From assembly GCA_918797485.1 (NCBI GenBank), contig CAKKNE010000006.1, positions 3,224,001 through 3,288,000 on the forward strand: a stretch of 64,000 bases of DNA. Reading direction: 5' to 3'. The DNA is from Pelagomonas calceolata (Eukaryota > Sar > Pelagophyceae > Pelagomonadales > Pelagomonadaceae). The translations under genes and the position numbers were made by a program. The number at the start of each line of letters is the position of its first letter. Position 1 is the stretch's first letter. Below, piece after piece: positions 53,856 through 62,235 of the stretch. Under the pieces are notes generated by a model, which saw only the letters and a list, made by a program, of their open reading frames with translations, made no database searches and was not told the DNA's origin.

Positions 53856-55019
53856 ATGCGTTCGGCATTGGTTCAGCTCACAGCACTGGCAGCGTGCAGC
53901 CACGCCCTGCTCGCGCCGCAGCAGTCGCTGCGGCGTACCGCTGGAAGACAAGTAGCATCGCTGCGCCGAACGAGTTGCAGGAAAGCAGCACCCTACTCCA
54001 ACGAGCTGCGCGCCCTCGCCGGCGTCGCGGTTTCAGCAAAACTAGGCACGCGCGAGCCCTGCGCCGCGCTCGCGGCCGCCGCGGCGCTGGCGTCAATCAA
54101 AGTGCTGCCGCGCGAGTCCATTATATACGCCGGGGGCTGGACCGTTGTACTACCTCTCTCGCTCGCGCTGACGCTGATCGGCCGCGAATCAAAAGGAACA
54201 AAAGACGGCGTTGCAATCAGACGCGTCGGCGCGGCCTTCGCGGCCGGCGCCTTGAGTTCCGTCGCCGGCGCTTTTGTAGCCGCGAAGCTGCTGCGTCCTA
54301 CGCTCGGCGCCGCCTCCAATCAAGGCGCCGCGGCGCTCGCCGCGTCGTATGTCGGCGGCTCGGCGAACTTTTTTGTGGTGGCCGAGGCCGTCGGGCTCAA
54401 AAACAATGGCCTGCTCGCGGCGCTCGCGACGGCGGACGTCGTGGTCATGGCGGCATATATTGTCCTGCTGCAGTTTCTCGCATCAAAATACGGCGCGCCC
54501 CGACCTGAGACAGCCACCGTGTCGAAGACCGAAGACGCTGGCTCGCCCGTCGTCCCATTATTCCTCGGCGCTTGCTGCGTCGCCGCCGCGGCTCCCCTAA
54601 AACCGTCCCTCCGGACCGCGGCCATCGCTGTGTCTGCCGTCGCGTGCCGCTGGTTCACACGAGCGCGCGGCGCGGCGCGGCGCATGGCGGGCTGGTGCCT
54701 CGCGGCCTTCTACGCCTGCCTGGGGGCCTGCTCGCCCGTCTCGGCGGTGGTTAAGGCCGGCGCGCCCGCGGTCGGCCTCGCGGTCGCCGCACTGGCCGGC
54801 CACGCATTGTTGCTAGCGGCGTGCACCCTGAAGGGGCCCTGGACCGTCGACGAGGCACTCGTCGCGTCGAACGCGTGCGTCGGCGGGCCGGCGACGGCCG
54901 CGGCCTTCGCTCTTTCGACGCGCCGCGAGGACCTCGTCGTGCCCGCCGTCGTCTGGGGCACGGTCGGCTACGCCTGCGGGACGGGTCTCGGGATGGCTCT
55001 CTACGATGTAATGTGTTAG
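53856..55019 (+). CDS. DUF819 (YjcL-like) membrane protein, plastid-targeted
   Basis: 387 aa with an ATG at 53856. The leader MRSALVQLTALAACSHALLAPQQSLRRTAGRQ is a signal peptide plus basic transit region. About ten membrane segments follow. SYVGGSANFFVVAEAVGL and VASNACVGGPATAAAFAL are the paired GGSxN/NxxxGGPxTA motifs of the DUF819 family, integral proteins with an inverted-repeat transporter-like fold. The substrate is unknown. By targeting it belongs in the plastid envelope. The stop codon overlaps that of the convergent RidA gene by 3 nt. Intronless. Confidence 0.8.
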   Translation: MRSALVQLTALAACSHALLAPQQSLRRTAGRQVASLRRTSCRKAAPYSNELRALAGVAVSAKLGTREPCAALAAAAALASIKVLPRESIIYAGGWTVVLPLSLALTLIGRESKGTKDGVAIRRVGAAFAAGALSSVAGAFVAAKLLRPTLGAASNQGAAALAASYVGGSANFFVVAEAVGLKNNGLLAALATADVVVMAAYIVLLQFLASKYGAPRPETATVSKTEDAGSPVVPLFLGACCVAAAAPLKPSLRTAAIAVSAVACRWFTRARGAARRMAGWCLAAFYACLGACSPVSAVVKAGAPAVGLAVAALAGHALLLAACTLKGPWTVDEALVASNACVGGPATAAAFALSTRREDLVVPAVVWGTVGYACGTGLGMALYDVMC

Positions 55020-55489
55020 TAGTTTAGATCTTCAAATGGGTTCTTGTCGAGCGCCGCCGTCACCTGGATCTCGACGAGCAGCACATCCCGCGCCATCGCC
55101 GCCTCCACGGTCGCGCGCACGGGCTTGTTCTCGGGGTCGACCCAGGCGTTCCAGACCTCGTTCATCGCTGCGAAGTCGCGGTTGATGTCCTTGAGCCAGA
55201 TCGTCGCCGAGAGCGCGTGGGATTTGCTGGTGCCCGCCTCCTTCAGAAGCGCGTCGACTTTTGCGAGCGTGGCCTGGGTCTGCGACTTAATGTCGTCGCC
55301 GGCGTCTCCCGCGGTCTGACCGGAGGTATAAACGACGCCGTTGTGGATGACGATTTTGGACATTCTCGGGTCCTCGGTCTGCAGCCGCACGACGCGGTTG
55401 TCGCCGACCGTCGACGTCCGGCGGGCGGTGCAGCGTCGAGGAGCCGCAGCGCTGGCGACCGCGGCGCGGCGCGCGGCTCGTACGAGCAT
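55016..55489 (-). CDS. ridA: RidA/YjgF family imine deaminase
   Basis: 157 aa from the ATG at 55489. An Arg/Ala/Ser-rich leader of about 30 residues (MLVRAARRAAVASAAAPRRC) looks like a mitochondrial presequence. The RidA fold follows: VVYTSGQTAGDAGDDIKSQTQATLAKVDALLKEAGTS, IWLKDINRDFAAMNEVWNAWV, KPVRATVEAAMARDVLLVEIQVTAA; R and E of the active-site region are present. RidA hydrolyses reactive enamine/imine intermediates released by PLP enzymes. Intronless. Confidence 0.9.
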   Translation of the reverse strand: MLVRAARRAAVASAAAPRRCTARRTSTVGDNRVVRLQTEDPRMSKIVIHNGVVYTSGQTAGDAGDDIKSQTQATLAKVDALLKEAGTSKSHALSATIWLKDINRDFAAMNEVWNAWVDPENKPVRATVEAAMARDVLLVEIQVTAALDKNPFEDLNY

Positions 55490-55957
55490 ATTTCGTGACC
55501 TCCTTTGCACCACTATTGCGAAGCTACGATTGGGGAGCTACGAGTGCACGGTGTTGCGCACGGTTTTTTGCACCGCTATCTGCCGCGCGCCGCGTGCAAG
55601 GCTGCTTGCACCAGAGTGCTGCAGGCTAGAGATGCGTAGTGATGCGAGCGGCGCCAGTCGACCGCCCAGAATCAATCGCGCAGCCGTCACTGGTATTTTG
55701 CTCGCTCCTCTACCCTCCGTGTCGATGGTTGCAACCAAATAAAAGAGCTGGCGCTTCAGGCACGCTAGCGTATCATCGACACTAGGCCTAGGCTTGGAAT
55801 CCGCGCGACGGCCGAAGTAGAGACCAAGCGCTGCCAACGCCCTCGCCGCGGCTGCGCATTCCAGACTGCTTTGACGTCTGAGCAGCCCAGGCATCGTTTG
55901 CACCGCTCCCGCGCGGCCAATTCCCATTGATTGGGCTGCCCATATCACCCAGCAAGC
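55490..55957. other. Divergent intergenic region
   Basis: 468 bp. Contains a GCTAG motif (55764-55785) and TGGGCTGCCC at about 55932. Open frames here lack protein character. Confidence 0.45.
55764..55785 (-). promoter_or_regulatory. GCTAG..CTAG motif, copy 11
   Basis: GCTAGCGTATCATCGACACTAG (reverse form), 173 bp upstream of the ATG at 55958. Confidence 0.5.
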
Positions 55958-57334
55958 ATGGAATTCGCCGCGTCAGAAGACGACAAGCCACCGCGCGGCG
56001 CAACGGTAGCCTTGCACGGCCTCGCCAAGCAAGCGCAGCACAACGGCGCCACGGGAATTGTCACGGACGAAATCAACGAGAAGGACGGCCGCCTCGGCGT
56101 CAGGATTGCTTACGGCGAGAAGGCGCGGACGCTGCGCGTCAAGCCCGGGAATCTGCGACGCGTGGAGGCGTGTGCGTCTTTTGACGAGAGAGGCGTCGCG
56201 CCGTGTCGCGTGCTCTCGCCCAAATTAATGAAAGAGATAGCAGCAAGTTTTCGGGAAAAGCGGCCCTGGGCGCTGCCGCGAGCGGCGGAGACCATCGTGA
56301 GAGCGCAGTTGTTGCGCGAGGACGCGACCATCGAAGAAGGCTACGTCTCGGTCTCGAACAGCGACCCGCCGGCGTGGGCAGCTTCCCAGGAGGAGATCGC
56401 TAAAAGAGCAAAACAGGCCCAGGATGCGGGTCTCGAGGCCATGGCGACGTTGCGAGATGAGTTGGATGGCGCGGCCTGCGCGAAAGGACTGCGCTTTACC
56501 CATTCCTTCGAGCACCACGCTCGGCTACTGTACGAAGGCCGACCGCGCGAGGCCCTGGCTTTACTGGTTGGCGTCGGCGACCTGGGGAGACGGGACAGCC
56601 CCGCGTCGGTCTGCCGCTGCTACCGCGCGGAGGAGCCGTCGGATTCGGAGATGGCGTTGCTGGCGGGATGCCTCGAGCACGTTCCTCGATTCCTGGCGTC
56701 GTTGAAGGGTCTACCGGAAAGCTTCGCGGTCCCGTTGTCGTACGACGCGAAGGAGACTACTCACGAGCTCCGCAAGGAATTGCGGATCACGCTCGCCGAG
56801 GAACCGGGCGACGCGCGGCCCATCTACTTACGATTGACCTACCCGGCTCTACCAGACATGCCTTCTCTAGAGAATGTCAAGAGGGCTAGGATAGTGGTGG
56901 AGAAACAACTTCCAGCCGGGTCGACGGTCGCGCCGCGCTTTGGCTCGAAGACGGCCTACGCAACGGTAAAGGACGCGGAGCGCTACCACCGCATCCAATC
57001 AACGCAACTGACGGGCCGAACGCGGGCCGGCCACGAGCTCGCGCTCGCCCTCGCGCTCGCTTCATATAGACGCGAGCCCGAGCATAGAGAAGCGATGGCG
57101 CTGTGTCGGCGCGCTGTTCACGGCGCGCGCGGCGCGGACGTCGGTGAGAGGGCCGAAGAACTACTGGAGGAGCTGTGCGCGGCGACAGGCGACGACGCGC
57201 AAACTTTTTTAGGAGAGGGCCTCGGCGTGCGGCCCGTCGGGCCGCGGCCGCCGCGCAATTTGGAGAGGGGCGCCGCCGAGCGCGAATTGGAAAGGCGGAC
57301 GCGGGCCCAGCGCAACTTGCATCTGGGGGCCTAG
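55958..57334 (+). CDS. Hypothetical protein with N-terminal KOW/SH3-like segment
   Basis: 458 aa with an ATG at 55958. Residues about 13-62 (PPRGATVALHGLAKQAQHNGATGIVTDEI, then RLGVRIAYGEKARTLRVKPGNLRRVE) have the pattern of a small SH3/KOW-like barrel that is common in algal multi-domain proteins. The middle contains FREKRPWALPRAAETIVRAQLL and a possible TPR-like alpha region, and LRITLAEEPGDARPIYLRLTYP suggests a beta-sandwich (RWD-like: LPDMPSLENVKR). No catalytic motif. The role is unknown; a protein-interaction adaptor is the most I can say. Intronless. Confidence 0.65.
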   Translation: MEFAASEDDKPPRGATVALHGLAKQAQHNGATGIVTDEINEKDGRLGVRIAYGEKARTLRVKPGNLRRVEACASFDERGVAPCRVLSPKLMKEIAASFREKRPWALPRAAETIVRAQLLREDATIEEGYVSVSNSDPPAWAASQEEIAKRAKQAQDAGLEAMATLRDELDGAACAKGLRFTHSFEHHARLLYEGRPREALALLVGVGDLGRRDSPASVCRCYRAEEPSDSEMALLAGCLEHVPRFLASLKGLPESFAVPLSYDAKETTHELRKELRITLAEEPGDARPIYLRLTYPALPDMPSLENVKRARIVVEKQLPAGSTVAPRFGSKTAYATVKDAERYHRIQSTQLTGRTRAGHELALALALASYRREPEHREAMALCRRAVHGARGADVGERAEELLEELCAATGDDAQTFLGEGLGVRPVGPRPPRNLERGAAERELERRTRAQRNLHLGA

Positions 57335-58028
57335 TTACTAACGGGGGTGTTGTGTTTACTTCTCGTACGTCTCCATCTACCGCTTAGTTCCCCCGGTCCC
57401 AGGCGAGAGTCCTCATCGTCGGACCAGCCTCGGCGAGCGTCTCCGTGCCGAGGCCGTCGTCGTCCTCGGGCCCGGCTCGAAGTCGCCGTCCGAGTCGTCG
57501 TCGTCCTGTGGTGCCGGCCGAGGCCGTCGGCGTCGGCGTCGGTCGAAGTGACCCAGGATGAGGAGGCAACAGAGTACCGTCACTGCTAGTTTCAAAATAC
57601 CAGGCAGAGCGTGTCCCTCGTGGCGGCGCCTGTCGGGGATCGTCGCCGGCGCCCCGGTATACAACGCGTCGCCCCTAGTGCCCTGAGTAGCGACACCCGG
57701 GCCCGAGCCATTTGTCGCAGGGAATTCTCCCCGCGAAGACGCCTCCCACGCACGAGGCGTGGGCGAGGAGAAGCAGGACCGTGCGGCGCATCGGCGGTGA
57801 GCCTCAGTGCTCCAGTCTGCTGACTCAACCTCACGACACAAATATGAGCTATTGTCGCCGGTGCTCGGTTTCCTTGCGTGCGCGGCGAGTCCTGTCGCTC
57901 CGGTAGTTTATGGACTGGGCCTGAAGCCAGCAGGAACGCAAAAGCAAGTTGCAAATCCATGGAAAACCCGTCACAAGCCATCGCCGCGACAAGAACAAGA
58001 GACTAGTACCGATACTTTAAGAAGAGAC
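57335..58028. other. Region with one weak minus-strand gene candidate
   Basis: Between convergent genes at 57334 and 58029. Apart from the candidate listed at 57413-57791 I see only the introner-core-like GCCATCGCCGCGAC near 57978. Confidence 0.4.
57413..57791 (-). CDS. Possible small secreted/membrane protein, frame uncertain
   Basis: An ATG at 57791 opens MRRTVLLLLAHASCVGGVFAG, a textbook signal peptide, but stops at 57675. A second frame over 57413-57660 encodes a membrane span (GILKLAVTVLCCLLILGHF) with basic and acidic flanks (RRRRRRPRPAPQDDDDSDGDF). An unrecognised short intron, or a sequencing or real frameshift, could join them. Both halves look like protein, but the junction is not resolved. 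Confidence 0.3.
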
Positions 58029-59306
58029 CTACCGCCTTCTTCGCCGCCGCCGCGACCGGTCCCGGTCCGAGGAATCAGAGGAGCCGGACCGCCGCCGCGA
58101 CCGCTCCTTCTTCTTCTTCATGACGACCTCTTTGACCTCCTCCTTGAAGAGGTCCGGCTTCTCTCTCATTATAACCGCGGCGGCCGAAGCCCCGAGGGTC
58201 GCCGGATCTCCATCTAGCGTGGCCGAGCCGTTCTCGATCATCAGAGGGTTCGGCTGCGCCATGGCTACCTGCGCGCTGTGGACCTTGGCCATGAAGAGGT
58301 CTTGCCGCGTCGGGTCGCCGTCGGCGCAGCTCGGTTCGATGCTTTGTTCCGGGTTTCCCGGCTTCGGCCCCCTTAATTCTTTGGCCTGCTGGGCCAGCAA
58401 CGGCAGCAAGTCGTCGAAGTCGCGTCTTACTCTGAGTTTGTACTCGTCGGAGTTCCGGTATTCATCGATATCTTTTTCCTCCTTTTGTTTCTTTTTTTCT
58501 TCCTGTTCCTCGGGCGACGGCCTATATATAACTTCCCTTTTGAGCTTCTTCCAGAGCTTCTTCTTGGCCTTGGCGTCGAGGGCCAGGTCGCGGCCGTCGC
58601 GCGACACGGACCAGATCTCCCCTGGCACGAGGTTCTTGGAGATCCTATTGGGGTCGGCGAGCGACACGTCGATGAGACTGCGGGACTGCTGCTGCGTCAC
58701 GAGTTGCAATTGCTGGGCGATCTCCGGGTCGTTTTCTGGCGGCGGCGGCGGCTGGGCCACGGGCGCGGGCGGCGGCGGTCCGGGCGGCGGCGCCGGCTGC
58801 GACACCAGAGGAGTAGAGTTGGCCGGCGTCGCCGCGAGGACGCCGCCGTTGTGCCTCATAATCACGTCGGCAAACGCGAACTCGCGCTGCGTTTCCGGTA
58901 CTCGGGAAACGACCTGGGCGCACTCGGCGACGGCACCTAATGCTCTTTGTTCGTCCATGCTTTTCAGCGTCTCCACCAATCTCGGAGACACGCCCGCGAG
59001 GCCGACTCTACTCATAATCTGCGCGCCGATGGTGCGCGGCAGATCTTTCAATTGCTCCGGCAGCGGCGCGTCGGCGGGCCACGGCGGCGGCGCGGGCGGC
59101 GCCATTTGCGGGGGTGGTGGTGCATAGTAGGGCTGGGGCGGCGGGTAGCCGTAGGGCATCTGCATCGGCGGCGGCATCATTTGAGGCGGGTACTGCTGCG
59201 GCGGGTACTGCGGGTAGCCGTAGGGTTGTGGTGGCGGCGGCGGCGGCGCCATGACGTTTGAGGGCGGCGGTGGGCCGGGCGGCGGGGGCGGCGGGTAGCC
59301 ATTCAT
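58029..59306 (-). CDS. Pro-rich, RS-tailed putative RNA/splicing factor
   Basis: 425 aa with an ATG at 59306. Residues 1-75 are a proline/tyrosine/glutamine-rich prion-like tract (PPPP, YGYPQYPPQQ). A folded helical region follows at about 80-160 (LPEQLKDLPRTIGAQIMSRVGLAG, RETQREFAFADVIM), then another polyproline stretch. A charged region (KKKLWKKLKREVIYRPSPEEQEEKKKQ) leads to an Arg/Ser tail (SRRRSGSSDSSDRDRSRRRRR). RS tails and prion-like N-termini are typical of spliceosome-associated proteins; no RRM is visible. In a genome full of introners a splicing role would fit but is inference. Confidence 0.7.
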   Translation of the reverse strand: MNGYPPPPPPGPPPPSNVMAPPPPPPQPYGYPQYPPQQYPPQMMPPPMQMPYGYPPPQPYYAPPPPQMAPPAPPPWPADAPLPEQLKDLPRTIGAQIMSRVGLAGVSPRLVETLKSMDEQRALGAVAECAQVVSRVPETQREFAFADVIMRHNGGVLAATPANSTPLVSQPAPPPGPPPPAPVAQPPPPPENDPEIAQQLQLVTQQQSRSLIDVSLADPNRISKNLVPGEIWSVSRDGRDLALDAKAKKKLWKKLKREVIYRPSPEEQEEKKKQKEEKDIDEYRNSDEYKLRVRRDFDDLLPLLAQQAKELRGPKPGNPEQSIEPSCADGDPTRQDLFMAKVHSAQVAMAQPNPLMIENGSATLDGDPATLGASAAAVIMREKPDLFKEEVKEVVMKKKKERSRRRSGSSDSSDRDRSRRRRRRR

Positions 59307-59669
59307 CTTTAGAGAGCTGCGCGTCGCGGCGTCTGTGGCGGCGAGCTCGCCTGCTGCCCAGGAGCTGGTAAGGTCCGCGCCGTAGCGCTTGCTCGCCTCG
59401 GTAGCGTCACGAGGGGAAAAGAGCAGTCTTTTTTTCGTTGCGGACGGCTTCTTATATACCGCAAAAGGTGATCAATGGGCGCGGGTCCTACGATGCCTAG
59501 GGATGCCTAGTGTCTCACGGGCCGCTAGCCTACCGTGCGAAAAACCAGGGAGTCCCGCGACGTCTCGGAAATTATTATGGGCAGCCTACTATGTGATCTA
59601 TAGACACGGGTCGTGGGCGTGAAAAGGACAAAAACGGCGCCCGTCGCGGGCGCGGGCGGTGCGGTGCGC
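59307..59669. other. Intergenic region
   Basis: Upstream of the RS-tailed gene. Contains the GCTAG motif at 59506-59529, preceded by a tandem GATGCCTAG repeat, and GGGCAGCC near 59579. Confidence 0.45.
59506..59529 (+). promoter_or_regulatory. GCTAG..CTAGC motif, copy 12
   Basis: CCTAGTGTCTCACGGGCCGCTAGC, 200 bp upstream of the RS-tailed gene's ATG. Confidence 0.6.
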
Positions 59670-59942
59670 TCAACGCGTAGGTGCCTCGCGGCTGACGGGC
59701 CGCGCGACCGCGTGCGTCGTCCCGTCGCTCCGTTTTCGTAATAAGGTTTCGTCGTCCATGTCATCTGGTGGTAATACGACGCATCCCGCGCCGACGAGGC
59801 AGCTTAGCGACGAAGCGATGGGCCAGTTCGTGCTCGTCGGGTCCTGGCCGCAGGTCACACAGCTTGCCGCGCAGTTGTCAGGCACGAGTTCCACGTCCTC
59901 GTCGTCGCCGAGCCCCGGGGCCGCCTTGGGTTCGGCAGCCAT
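59670..59942 (-). CDS. Small cysteine-containing protein, hypothetical
   Basis: 90 aa with an ATG at 59942. DEDVELVPDNCAASCVTCGQD then NWPIASSLSCLVGAGCVVLPPDDMDDETLL. The C-x3-C-x2-C start with two further cysteines could bind a metal or form disulfides. No targeting peptide. An antisense open frame (59659-60090) overlaps; its composition is poorer. Divergent from shikimate kinase with a GCTAG motif in between. Confidence 0.5.
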   Translation of the reverse strand: MAAEPKAAPGLGDDEDVELVPDNCAASCVTCGQDPTSTNWPIASSLSCLVGAGCVVLPPDDMDDETLLRKRSDGTTHAVARPVSREAPTR

Positions 59943-60085
59943 CTGGTCGCTTTTGTTTTGCTTGGGGTGGCGTAACCCAAGTCAGGCGCTGGTCAGGGCT
60001 GATCAGGCGCGTAAATCGTCGTCTCAGGCGCCGGAGGGACACGTTAATCCCCCGGGATCAAAGCCAAAGTCGCCGGATCCTATTA

Positions 60086-60107
60086 GCTAGCGGTAGTAAG
60101 ACACTAG
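60086..60107 (-). promoter_or_regulatory. GCTAG..CTAG motif, copy 13
   Basis: GCTAGCGGTAGTAAGACACTAG, 74 bp upstream of the shikimate kinase ATG and 144 bp from the divergent small gene. Confidence 0.65.
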
Positions 60108-60180
60108 GACCGAGAGAGCCGTGGAGTTGCAGCTCGTGTAAGAGCTGCGCGACAGCCAGAGACGCCGTACAACAGGACCA

Positions 60181-60906
60181 ATGCCTAAAGCACTGCAGCT
60201 CCTCCTCGGCCTCGCGACAGCGAGCGCCTTCACGGGCCCGAGACGAGGCGTGCAGCGACCGAGCCAGCTTATACGGAGAAGCAGCGCCGCCGAGCCGGAG
60301 TCGCGGACGACGACAGCAGGCCGCGAACTCGCCGAGGCCTTGCAGAACGTGAACCTCTACTTGATCGGCATGATGGGCTCGGGCAAGACGAGCGTCGGCG
60401 AACTCGTGAGCCGGCAGCTCGGGTCCTACACATTCCTCGACACAGACGCAACACTCGAAGCAGCGACGAAAAGGACGGTCGCGGACATCTTCGAAAAGGA
60501 CGGGGAGGCGGCCTTCCGCGAGCTCGAGGGGTCGATCATGGAGCAGGTGGCCGCCTACGTGCGGCTCGTCGTGGCGACGGGGGGAGGCGTGGTGACAAGG
60601 CAACAGAACTGGGCGTCGCTGCGCCAGGGCATCGTGGTCTGGCTCGACCCGGACGTCGAGACGCTCACAGCGCGGCTGTCGAGCGGCGACGAGGCCGGCA
60701 AGCGGCCGCTCCTGCAGCAGGGCGACGTCGGCGCCACGCTCTCCGCGACGCTCGAGAAGAGGCGGGAGTTCTACGAGCAGTGCGACGTGCGCGTCTCCAT
60801 CCAAGGGGAGGAAAACGCGTCGGACACGGCGGCGCGCGTCGTCGCGGACGCGCTCGCCTTCATCCGCGCAAATCCTCCGAAAGCGGCGCCCGGACCGCCG
60901 GAGTAA
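60181..60906 (+). CDS. aroK: Shikimate kinase, plastid-targeted
   Basis: 241 aa with an ATG at 60181. Leader MPKALQLLLGLATASAFTGPRRG: a signal peptide with an ASA|F cleavage motif, diagnostic for import into a stramenopile-type plastid. The kinase has Walker A GMMGSGKTSVG, shikimate-binding FLDTD, AFRELE, and ATGGGVV, with KRPLL in the lid. It phosphorylates shikimate in aromatic amino-acid synthesis in the stroma. Length and order match type AroK/SHKA. The last 45 codons overlap the 3' end of the convergent WD40 gene. Confidence 0.92.
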   Translation: MPKALQLLLGLATASAFTGPRRGVQRPSQLIRRSSAAEPESRTTTAGRELAEALQNVNLYLIGMMGSGKTSVGELVSRQLGSYTFLDTDATLEAATKRTVADIFEKDGEAAFRELEGSIMEQVAAYVRLVVATGGGVVTRQQNWASLRQGIVVWLDPDVETLTARLSSGDEAGKRPLLQQGDVGATLSATLEKRREFYEQCDVRVSIQGEENASDTAARVVADALAFIRANPPKAAPGPPE

Positions 60907-61958
60907 AGACCACAGACATTATTTATTTGAGGCCGCTCGAACGCGTAGACGGCGACGCGGTTCGTCGACGCGACCGCCGGCTCGCCGCAGACGTCCGGCA
61001 GGGCCCGGGACCCCGTCGCGACGGCGAGCCAGTCGCGGTGCGGGTGGACCGCGACGCCGTTGGCCGCCGACGGCTCGGCGCGCAGGACGCGGCCCGGCTT
61101 GTCGACGTCCGCCGCCGCGAGGTCGAAGGCCCGCACCGCGCCGTCGGCGTCGCCCGCGACCAGGGTCTCGCCGACGACGTCAAAGTCGAAGCGCTGGTGC
61201 GCATGGCCGGCGCGTGTACAGCGCGAGGCGACGCGCCGCGTCCGCAGATCAAAACCGCGGACAACGTCCTCGCCACGGTGCGACGCGTAGACGGCATCAT
61301 TGGAAACTCGGAGGCGCGTCACGCCGCCCATTTTGTTCGAGTCCTTCAGCGCGACGCCCGGATCATTTTCCCGGTCGTCGTAGACGCGGATCTGGCCGCT
61401 GTAGCCGCCGGCCACAAAGACGTGCTCGTCGATGCACGCAAGACACGCGAGGGGCCCGCGTTGAGCGACGGCCGTGTCTGAGACTACTTGCGACGTCGCC
61501 ACGTCGAAGGCCGCGAGGCGGCTTCTCTTTTGCGCCGCGACGCGCAACGTCGCTCCGCCCGGGCTGAAGCTGAGGGCCAGGCAAGGCACAGGCTCGTCGA
61601 GGGCGTCGCGCAGCACGTAGGACGCCCGCCGCCGCCCGTCGTAGGCGTCGTAGAGCGCGGGCGGCGCCGCGCGCGCGCAGGCCGCGAACACGCACGTGCT
61701 AGGCTGGCTGGAGTGGAGGCGCGGGTACCAAGCATAATCGTAGACGCATTCGCAGGCCTTCACCTCGAAGGTCGGTCGCCATACGGGATTTTCCGGTGCC
61801 GCGGGCGGCTCGGCGACCATGGGCGCGGGCAATTCCAGCACCCGCAATCTCGCGTCGTCTCCTGCCGTGAGGAGGCATGTGCCGTCGGGGGCCCACGAGC
61901 AGCCCTTTGGCGGCGTGGTAAGGTCGTAGGTGAGCGCTGCTGCTGCTGGGGCGTCCAT
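60771..61958 (-). CDS. WD40 protein of the WRAP53/TCAB1 type
   Basis: 395 aa from the ATG at 61958 (the frame stays open further upstream without support). GCSWAPDGTCLLTAGDDARLRVLELP, CVYDYAWYPRLHSSQPSTCVFAACARAAPPALYDAYDGRRRASY and LALSFSPGGATLRVAAQ follow the opening of WRAP53 (WDR79), whose WD40 propeller carries Cajal-body and telomerase RNAs through the CAB box. Further blades include VFVAGGYSGQIRVYDD and VRGFDLRTRR. The C-terminal about 45 residues overlap shikimate kinase coding DNA antisense and may not be conserved. Intronless. Confidence 0.75.
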   Translation of the reverse strand: MDAPAAAALTYDLTTPPKGCSWAPDGTCLLTAGDDARLRVLELPAPMVAEPPAAPENPVWRPTFEVKACECVYDYAWYPRLHSSQPSTCVFAACARAAPPALYDAYDGRRRASYVLRDALDEPVPCLALSFSPGGATLRVAAQKRSRLAAFDVATSQVVSDTAVAQRGPLACLACIDEHVFVAGGYSGQIRVYDDRENDPGVALKDSNKMGGVTRLRVSNDAVYASHRGEDVVRGFDLRTRRVASRCTRAGHAHQRFDFDVVGETLVAGDADGAVRAFDLAAADVDKPGRVLRAEPSAANGVAVHPHRDWLAVATGSRALPDVCGEPAVASTNRVAVYAFERPQINNVCGLYSGGPGAAFGGFARMKASASATTRAAVSDAFSSPWMETRTSHCS

Positions 61959-62070
61959 GCTGCCAGCAGTGGGGTGCTGAATGAGTGCTGCTGCTGCGGA
62001 GAGTGCAGAGTGCAGCGATAGTGCCCAGATGGCTTCACAGCGTCGCAAGCAAATGGCCCAAAAAACGAGG

Positions 62071-62090
62071 TAGCGTGCTTGACACACTAG
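62071..62090 (-). promoter_or_regulatory. Partial TAGC..CTAG motif, copy 14
   Basis: TAGCGTGCTTGACACACTAG, 113 bp upstream of the WD40 ATG; arms kept, core diverged. Confidence 0.4.
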
Positions 62091-62132
62091 GAAAAAATGC
62101 AAAAACCGGACTCTAGACCAGCATTGATGCCC

Positions 62133-62153
62133 AGCGGCCTGTAAGACACTAGC
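62133..62153 (-). promoter_or_regulatory. GTAAGACACTAGC motif, copy 15
   Basis: AGCGGCCTGTAAGACACTAGC, 79 bp upstream of the GT92-like ATG; the left arm is degenerate. Two copies in one divergent region. Confidence 0.55.
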
Positions 62154-62217
62154 AAACAAGCCCTCGGGGCTGCCCGAATAGGATACGCCGGCTGCCCCAC
62201 AATTCAAGGCGCCAGCC

Positions 62218-62235
62218 ATGACGACGAGTCCATGA
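62218..62235 (+). other. Upstream ORF overlapping the GT92-like start
   Basis: ATG-ACG-ACG-AGT-CCA-TGA encodes MTTSP; its stop overlaps the main ATG at 62232 (ATGA). The arrangement could impose termination-reinitiation control if transcription starts upstream. Confidence 0.5.

Noticed and set aside
59659-60090. 143-codon plus-strand frame antisense to the small gene at 59670-59942
   Set aside because: Poorer composition and runs into the promoter motif at 60086; the minus frame has better protein character.
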